10,635 nt of DNA, taken from positions 1 to 10,635 of the forward strand of contig CAZZCN010000091.1 of NCBI GenBank assembly GCA_964652975.1. The letters run 5' to 3'. The position numbers were made by a program, and so were the translations under genes. The first letter of the stretch is position 1. The number at the start of each line of letters is the position of its first letter. Below, one piece after another: positions 5,339 through 10,635 of the stretch. The notes under the pieces were generated by a model that was not told where the DNA came from, did not search any database, and saw only the letters and a list, made by a program, of their open reading frames with translations. This stretch comes from CAZZCN01 sp964652975 (GTDB taxonomy: Bacteria > Bacillota > Clostridia > Saccharofermentanales > UBA5734).

Positions 5339-6396
5339 CAGGTCGTACCTCTAACTATTAGTTCCGTTTCAAAAATCTTAGCCACTTTAGCCGGGTTTCC
5401 TTCAATTTGACTTTTAATCATATCAACCGCACATTGCCCCATCACATCAACAGGCAATCTAACGGTAGTAATCGGTGGTTCAAACATCGCCGCAAGTGGG
5501 ATATCATCAAATCCGGTAATCATAATCTGCCCCGGTATCTCAATATGTTTATGAAGGCAATATGTGATACAGCCTATTGCAAGCGCGTCATTCTCGCAGA
5601 CAATAGCTTGGATTGAAGGGTTTGATTCGTAAATCTCCTTCATTGCATCATGACCAAAGCGCATTGTTGCTTTACCGTGTCTAATGTTTTGCGAATGTAC
5701 TTGTGCTTTTTCATGTTGATTGACGTTTGAGTCATGCTGCATGATGCTTTTGGGGGATGAATTTTCATTTTTTGTTGCACTTTCATTGTCGAGCGCAGCC
5801 ATAAACCCCTTGAATTTTTCACGGGAAACAACGCTTTCTGCAGACCCGCCGATATATCCGATTTCCTTGCAACCGAGGGATAGCAGATGGCTGGTTGCCT
5901 CAAAAATCCCCTTGCGTACATCCAGTACTATGTTGCCAATATTTTCATCAAGCCCGTGCCAGGTCATAATAGCAAGCGGGAGATTCGGTGCCTTTTCCTT
6001 TAGTTCTTTTAAGAAATTCTCCTGATCTGGAAAACATAGTACAACACCGTCAACCTGCCGCGAGATTATGCTTTGAATTGTCTGTCCCATCTCAGGCTGG
6101 TTCTCTGCGGTAAGCAAAATGGCTAGTATTGATTTTAAATTGCAAGCCTGCCTTATCGACTCGAACATTTCGGCAAAAAATGGATTGATAATGCTCGGAA
6201 CAACCACTGCAATCATTCCGGTCCGCTTGGTTCGCAATGAACGTGCAATTGGACTTGGAACATAGTGCAAGGAATTGATCGCAGTCTCGATTTTGACTTT
6301 CGTATCCGCACGAACGCTATCCGGATTTTTTAGATACTTTGAAACAACTGCAACCGACATCCCGGCAAGTTTTGCAACGTCCTTTATTGCTGCCAT
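5335..6396 (-). CDS. LacI/GalR-family transcriptional repressor
   Basis: A 353-residue DNA-binding regulator. The N-terminal helix-turn-helix is IKDVAKLAGMSVAVVSKYL (4-22), followed by the hinge region ending YVPSPIARSLRTKRTG (45-60). The sugar-binding periplasmic-protein-like core has VVVPSIINPFF (64-74), DGVVL (116-120), GYIGG (180-184) and ITGFDDIPLA (293-302). Residues about 204-240 are a long hydrophilic Asn/Ser/Gln/His-rich stretch, longer than family members normally carry between these core elements. The start at 6396 is chosen because GGAAAGGAG lies just upstream and it gives the standard MAAIKDVAKLAG N-terminus; an upstream ATG at 6447 is not needed. It is convergent with the isomerase gene, sharing stop-codon bases. 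It most likely binds the palindromes at 37-52 and 3787-3802, released by a sugar or its metabolite. No matching operator is seen before its own gene. Confidence 0.92.
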   Translation of the reverse strand: MAAIKDVAKLAGMSVAVVSKYLKNPDSVRADTKVKIETAINSLHYVPSPIARSLRTKRTGMIAVVVPSIINPFFAEMFESIRQACNLKSILAILLTAENQPEMGQTIQSIISRQVDGVVLCFPDQENFLKELKEKAPNLPLAIMTWHGLDENIGNIVLDVRKGIFEATSHLLSLGCKEIGYIGGSAESVVSREKFKGFMAALDNESATKNENSSPKSIMQHDSNVNQHEKAQVHSQNIRHGKATMRFGHDAMKEIYESNPSIQAIVCENDALAIGCITYCLHKHIEIPGQIMITGFDDIPLAAMFEPPITTVRLPVDVMGQCAVDMIKSQIEGNPAKVAKIFETELIVRGTTC

Positions 6397-6442
6397 GAGA
6401 CTCCTTTCCGTAAGCAGACAGAAGATAAATACCTGTCTTAAT

Positions 6443-6471
6443 TTCATAACATAATATTAACTGGCGGACAA
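6443..6471 (-). promoter_or_regulatory. Possible promoter of the LacI-family regulator
   Basis: On the minus strand, TTGTCC (complement of 6466-6471) and TATGAA (complement of 6443-6448) are separated by 17 bases and lie about 50 bases before the regulator start. The match to consensus is moderate. The 110-base gap to the upstream Ca2+-ATPase gene has no convincing terminator, so read-through from that gene is also possible. Confidence 0.35.
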
Positions 6472-6506
6472 GAGTTGTGATTACTCTGTCTTTAAATTAT
6501 CGTGAT

Positions 6507-9281
6507 TTATTGTGCTTTCATCCTTCGTCTTATAAGTTTGTATATTTCACCAACAACAAAAGGAATAAGAGCAAATCCACCAACAATCGTCCAGTCTTTA
6601 AATGAAAGTGCATTGGTCGAAAATACAGACTGTAAAAACGGTACATAGATAACAATCAGCATAAGGGCAAAGGATAACAGACAGGCATATGTCAAATACC
6701 GGTTTTTGAAAAAGCCAATACTAAATACAGATGCTGTTTCTGATCTGAAGCTGAACGCTTTGAGAAGTTCGGCACATATCAAAGTTACAAAAGCAAAGGT
6801 TCTAGCCATCACAGATGGTTCGTAAAAAGATGTGCCTGCAATCATAACATCAGGATATATAAATCTTCCTAATTGAAAAGCTCCGAAAACTGCAGTGAAG
6901 ATAGCTATACTCTGAATAATTACAGAATAAATCATAGTCTTGTTGATAATCTTGTCTTTTGAATTTCTAGGCTTCTGATCCATTATGTCCTTTTCGCCCC
7001 GCTCGCGACCCAGTGCGAGTGCCGGAAAGCTATCAGTAACTAGGTTGAGCCATAGAAGTTGAATCGGAAGAAGTGGTACAAAATTGGGTCCTAATAATAT
7101 GCTTGTAATGAATATGACAAGTATCTCACCGACATTGCAGGATAGTAAAAATCCGACAAATTTGCGTATATTGCTATATATGATACGGCCCTCACGAACA
7201 GCTTCAACAATTGTGGCAAAATTATCATCGGTCAAAATCATATTGGCCGTACCCTTGGCTACTTCGGTTCCTGTAATGCCCATCGCAACACCGATATCAG
7301 CCTGCTTTAAGGCCATGGCATCGTTTACACCATCACCGGTCATAGAGGCAATGTGACCATTTCGGCGTAATGCTTTTACTATCCTAACCTTGTGGTCAGG
7401 AGAAACCCGTGCATAGACAGAAGTCGTCTCCACAACTTTTAGTAATTCCTCATCAGAAATCATATCTATTTCAGGGCCGGTCATGACACCGAATCCATCT
7501 TTCATTAGTCCTAGGTTCTTAGCTATTGCTACAGCCGTATCCTTGTAATCGCCGGTTATCATTACAGCTCTTATGCCCGCTCTTGTACAAAGGGCTATTG
7601 CATCACGTGCTTCTGGGCGCTCAGGATCGATCATTCCCATCAAGCCAACAAAAGTCATGTCCTTCTCGGCTTCAAATGAAATCTCACTTGAATGCTCCTT
7701 GTATGCGAATGCCAGAACCCTGAGTGCAGCGCTAGCAAGCTCGTGATTGTTGCTAAGTATTGTCTGCCTGATATCAGGTGTCAGCGCTATTATTCCACTT
7801 GCAGTCAGGAACGAAGTGCAATTTGAAAGTATGACATCAGGTCCGCCTTTTGTATATGAAGTAACAACGCCTTCCTTGTGAATCCCCTCGTGGAATGTTG
7901 TCATCATTTTGCGCTCGGAATCAAATGGCAGGTCACCGGTTCTCGGATGCACCTCTGACATTTGCTCGGTGGAGATTCCTATTTTCTCAGATCCGACAAC
8001 CATTGCAGCTTCTGTAGGATCGCCGATAATGCTGTACATGTCCCCTTGACCTTTAACCAGTTTTGCATCATTGCAAAGTGTACCGATATGAAAAAGCTTA
8101 TAAAGAGGACTTTCTATGTCAAGCTGTCCCATTTTTTCGCCCTGCGCATTCAAAATGTCTCCTTTAGGACCATAACCCTGTCCGGTTAATTGATATGCCT
8201 CATTATCACACCAGGCTCTTGTAACAGTCATTTCGTTCTGAGTAAGCGTTCCTGTCTTATCTGAACAGATAACATCTACTGAACCGAGTGTCTCAACTGC
8301 AAGAAGCTGCTTCATTATGGCGTTTTTGTTTGCCATACGTTTCATGCCTAGAGCCAGAACGATAGTAACTACTGCAGGAAGGCCTTCAGGTATTGCCGCA
8401 ACTGCAAGACTGACCGCAGTCATGAACACATCGAGGATTTCACCACCCATTATTACACCATGTGCAAAAACAATACCGCAGACAATAAGGCATACTATGC
8501 CTAGCCATTTGCCCAGTTCATTCAGATTGCGCTGCAAAGGGGTAGGCTCTTCCTTGATATCCTGTAAGCGGTCGGCAATTGATCCTATTTCACTGTCTTT
8601 ACCTGTAGCGACAACTATTCCTTTGCCTCGTCCATACGTAACAGCTGTACTCATAAAGCACATGTTAATACGGTCTCCAAGAGAGACGCTCTGATCAATT
8701 ATCTCACTGTGTGATTTTTCTACCGGAACGGATTCTCCAGTCAATGATGCCTCCTCCGCTTTAAGAGAAGAGCTCTCAATCAGTCGCATATCAGCAGGAA
8801 TGATATCTCCCGCCTCAAGAACACAGACATCACCGGGGACAATAAGGCTTGCAGGAATGACAACTAATTCTCCATTACGGATCACCTTCGCATTTGGAGC
8901 GGACATTTTCTGCAAGGCTTCGATGGCTTTCTCTGCTTTGCCTTCTTGAACAACGCCAAGAATAGCATTAATAATTACAATGGCAATAATTACGATTGCA
9001 TCAACCCATTCACCAAGCAATCCCGAAACAACACTTGCTATTATCAATACTATGACCATGAAGTCTTTGAACTGATCAAGTATTTTCTGAAAGTTTGATT
9101 TTTTCTTCTTTTCACGCAGAACGTTTTCGCCGTATATTCCAATCCTCTGTGTGACTTCATCATCTGAGAGACCGCTTGATATGTCCACCCTCATTTTGGC
9201 TATAAAAGATTCCGGGTCACCCTTGTAGATATCCCTGTTGTCAATAAATTCGGAAAGGGCCGGTTGTTTTTCGTTACTCAT
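6507..9281 (-). CDS. P2A-type Ca2+-transporting ATPase (SERCA-like)
   Basis: A 924-residue membrane pump that should export Ca2+ from the cytoplasm using ATP. A cytoplasmic cation-ATPase N-domain is followed by M1/M2 (about 73-110), the actuator domain with TGES (181-184), and M3/M4 (about 259-310). The phosphorylation site is DKTGTLT (341-347, Asp341). The nucleotide-binding domain has KGGP (478-481). The hinge motifs are TGD (576-578) and TGDGVND (648-654). Six C-terminal helices lie at about 708-915. Calcium ligands known from SERCA are present: PEGLP in M4 (298-302, Glu299), NVGE in M5 (716-719) and NLVTD in M6 (746-750). Both M5 Asn716 and Glu719 are kept, suggesting the SERCA rather than the plasma-membrane type. 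TGAGGA upstream supports the start. It is full length and intact. Mn2+ as an additional substrate cannot be excluded. Confidence 0.93.
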   Translation of the reverse strand: MSNEKQPALSEFIDNRDIYKGDPESFIAKMRVDISSGLSDDEVTQRIGIYGENVLREKKKKSNFQKILDQFKDFMVIVLIIASVVSGLLGEWVDAIVIIAIVIINAILGVVQEGKAEKAIEALQKMSAPNAKVIRNGELVVIPASLIVPGDVCVLEAGDIIPADMRLIESSSLKAEEASLTGESVPVEKSHSEIIDQSVSLGDRINMCFMSTAVTYGRGKGIVVATGKDSEIGSIADRLQDIKEEPTPLQRNLNELGKWLGIVCLIVCGIVFAHGVIMGGEILDVFMTAVSLAVAAIPEGLPAVVTIVLALGMKRMANKNAIMKQLLAVETLGSVDVICSDKTGTLTQNEMTVTRAWCDNEAYQLTGQGYGPKGDILNAQGEKMGQLDIESPLYKLFHIGTLCNDAKLVKGQGDMYSIIGDPTEAAMVVGSEKIGISTEQMSEVHPRTGDLPFDSERKMMTTFHEGIHKEGVVTSYTKGGPDVILSNCTSFLTASGIIALTPDIRQTILSNNHELASAALRVLAFAYKEHSSEISFEAEKDMTFVGLMGMIDPERPEARDAIALCTRAGIRAVMITGDYKDTAVAIAKNLGLMKDGFGVMTGPEIDMISDEELLKVVETTSVYARVSPDHKVRIVKALRRNGHIASMTGDGVNDAMALKQADIGVAMGITGTEVAKGTANMILTDDNFATIVEAVREGRIIYSNIRKFVGFLLSCNVGEILVIFITSILLGPNFVPLLPIQLLWLNLVTDSFPALALGRERGEKDIMDQKPRNSKDKIINKTMIYSVIIQSIAIFTAVFGAFQLGRFIYPDVMIAGTSFYEPSVMARTFAFVTLICAELLKAFSFRSETASVFSIGFFKNRYLTYACLLSFALMLIVIYVPFLQSVFSTNALSFKDWTIVGGFALIPFVVGEIYKLIRRRMKAQ

Positions 9282-9307
9282 GTTTGTGTATTCCTCATTA
9301 TCATTTA

Positions 9308-9337
9308 TTTGTATATCATTTGCTTGTTATTTATCAA
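9308..9337 (-). promoter_or_regulatory. Weak candidate promoter of the Ca2+-ATPase gene
   Basis: On the minus strand, TTGATA (complement of 9332-9337) and TACAAA (complement of 9308-9313) are 18 bases apart, ahead of the ATPase ribosome binding site at 9291-9297. The whole stretch 9300-9390 is very A/T-rich, and other -10-like hexamers occur (for example TATAAT-like sequence near 9345-9365), so the exact promoter is uncertain. Confidence 0.22.
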
Positions 9338-9393
9338 TACCCATTTTATTATAAAAATTATATTATTACTATAGACGAATTTACTATAAAATG

Positions 9394-9428
9394 AAAAACC
9401 TCCGTTAGATTTTGTTTACGGAGGTTTT
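9394..9428 (-). terminator. Intrinsic terminator downstream of purF
   Basis: A perfect 11-bp stem, AAAACCTCCGT (9395-9405) with ACGGAGGTTTT (9418-9428), encloses a 12-base loop. Read on the minus strand, it ends in five T residues (complement of 9394-9398). It lies about 80 bases past the purF stop codon. This is a strong rho-independent terminator, separating purF from the Ca2+-ATPase gene, which must therefore have its own promoter. Confidence 0.85.
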
Positions 9429-9510
9429 AGGCAAAACAAACTGGTGCTTTAGGAATCAGGGAATATACAAGTATTTCTGGAATCAGGGCTTACTAAGTAC
9501 GAGGTATTTA

Positions 9511-10635
9511 TTAACACTTCTCGGTTATGATACTGTCAATGTCAATAGGAGTTGGATAGTCTCCCGTAAAGCAGGCATCACAAAACGTCTTCTCGCCATT
9601 GCAAATTTTGATATCTTCATCGCACCCGTCACCGCATTTGCCTGTGCAACTGCCTTTTACATCATATCCAATCATCCGTTGAAGACTTGAAGTCTCAAGG
9701 AATCCTAATGTATCAGCTCCTATCATCTCGCAAATCCTGTCAATTGTATTATTACTTGCCGTAAGGTGCTCCGACGAAGGTATGTCAGTACCGAAATAGC
9801 AAGGCCACTTGAAAGGCGGTGAGCTTATTCTTACGTGAACCTCTGTAGCCCCTGCTTTCTTGAGCATTTTAACAATACGTGCAACCGTTGTCCCGCGGAC
9901 AATTGAATCGTCAATCATTACAACTCGCTTGCCCTTAACGGTTGTTGCGAGCACATTAAGTTTAATGCCAACACTTGTCTCTCTCTGATTTTGTGTGGGT
10001 TGAATAAAGGTTCTGCCTACATAATTGTTTTTGACAAATCCCTTGCCATAAGTAATATCGGATTCATGGGCATAACCCAATGCAGCGTCAATACCTGAAT
10101 CCGGGACACCTATAACCACGTCCGCTTCAACCGGGTGCTGGCGATAAAGCAGCCTACCTGCCTCCATGCGCGCCTTGTAAACGCTTACTCCGTCAATTAC
10201 GCTGTCAGGTCTGGCAAAATAAATATATTCGAAAATGCATTTTCTATTGATTCCAGAGCATCCATCCTCTATTGTTCGCAGTCCGTACTTGTCAGCAATT
10301 ACTATCTCGCCAGGCTTTACATCTCTCACAAATTCAGCTCCGACCGCATCCAAGGCACAGCTCTCTGACGCAAAAACAACTGCCTTCTTGCTGATTTTAC
10401 CTATACACAAAGGTCTGTACCCAAACGGGTCTCTCACTGCTATGATTTTCTTCGGGCTCATAACCAGAATTGAATAAGAGCCTTCAAGCCTTTTCATAGC
10501 GCGCTTGACAGCCTCTTCAACATTGGGTGCGGTAATCCTCTCCTTGGCTATCAGATACGCAATAATCTCAGAATCTATAGTTGTCTGGAAAATGGCTCCG
10601 GTAGCTTCGAGCTCTTTCTTAAGCTTCATGGTGTT
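9511..10635 (-). CDS. purF: Amidophosphoribosyltransferase, 5' end beyond the window
   Basis: Catalyses the first committed step of de novo purine synthesis: PRPP plus glutamine gives 5-phosphoribosylamine. The reading frame continues past the window end (Asn-Thr codons precede Met at 10629), so roughly the first 100 residues, including the catalytic N-terminal Cys, are missing by comparison with the family. Counting from that Met, the rest of the glutaminase domain has GAIFQTTIDSE (11-21) and RDPFGYRPL (66-74). The phosphoribosyltransferase domain has the PRPP loop VVMIDDSIVRGTT (236-248). Cys131, Cys277, Cys350 and Cys353 match the four [4Fe-4S] ligands of Bacillus-type PurF. Between 325 and 346 is an extra segment with four more cysteines (328, 332, 336, 343), not expected from the B. 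subtilis enzyme. A strong terminator follows, so this is probably the last gene of its transcript. Confidence 0.95.
   Translation of the reverse strand, partial: NTMKLKKELEATGAIFQTTIDSEIIAYLIAKERITAPNVEEAVKRAMKRLEGSYSILVMSPKKIIAVRDPFGYRPLCIGKISKKAVVFASESCALDAVGAEFVRDVKPGEIVIADKYGLRTIEDGCSGINRKCIFEYIYFARPDSVIDGVSVYKARMEAGRLLYRQHPVEADVVIGVPDSGIDAALGYAHESDITYGKGFVKNNYVGRTFIQPTQNQRETSVGIKLNVLATTVKGKRVVMIDDSIVRGTTVARIVKMLKKAGATEVHVRISSPPFKWPCYFGTDIPSSEHLTASNNTIDRICEMIGADTLGFLETSSLQRMIGYDVKGSCTGKCGDGCDEDIKICNGEKTFCDACFTGDYPTPIDIDSIITEKC

Noticed and set aside
6397..6447. Upstream ATG extending the LacI-family regulator by 17 residues
   Set aside because: The family starts right before the helix-turn-helix, and GGAAAGGAG precedes the ATG at 6396.
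8317..8694. Plus-strand ORF of 125 codons inside the Ca2+-ATPase gene
   Set aside because: It is antisense to a fully conserved P-type ATPase region, has no recognisable domain, and is best explained as a shadow frame.
9452..9488. Direct repeat GGAATCAGGG at 9452-9461 and 9479-9488
   Set aside because: Only two 10-base copies lie in the purF 3' region, with no further structure; likely chance or a small local duplication.

Overview
The window looks like a chromosome segment of a low-GC Gram-positive bacterium, most likely a clostridium-type Firmicute. This is inferred from AGGAG-type ribosome binding sites, A/T-rich intergenic DNA, a PurF of the Fe-S (Bacillus) type, a LacI-family regulator and an FGGY kinase with clostridial character. 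No species can be named from the sequence alone.

Layout, left to right. (1) An FGGY carbohydrate kinase on + (210-1775), behind a promoter whose -35/-10 spacer is filled by a perfect 16-bp palindrome. (2) A strikingly A/T-rich two-gene unit on - (1869-3538): an AAA/ABC-type ATPase followed, with a 13-base overlap, by a small acidic-motif protein. It has its own promoter, overlapped by a 17+17 bp inverted repeat. This is a candidate anti-phage module of the AbiL/PARIS/OLD-like ATPase-plus-effector kind. (3) An L-fucose isomerase-like protein on + (3935-5338), behind a second copy of the same promoter/operator. (4) A LacI-family repressor on - (5335-6396), tail to tail with the isomerase and sharing stop-codon bases with it. 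(5) A P2A-type Ca2+-transporting ATPase on - (6507-9281). (6) The 3' part of purF on - (9511 to the window end), followed by a strong intrinsic terminator.

How the genes work together. The kinase, isomerase and LacI regulator read as one sugar-catabolism regulon: aldose to ketose by the isomerase, ketose phosphorylation by the kinase, and repression by the LacI protein at two near-identical operators. The sugar cannot be named. The ATPase/partner pair sits between the two operator-controlled genes in the opposite direction, with a different base composition, so it looks like a later insertion into the sugar locus. The calcium pump and purF are housekeeping-type neighbours with no visible link to the sugar genes.
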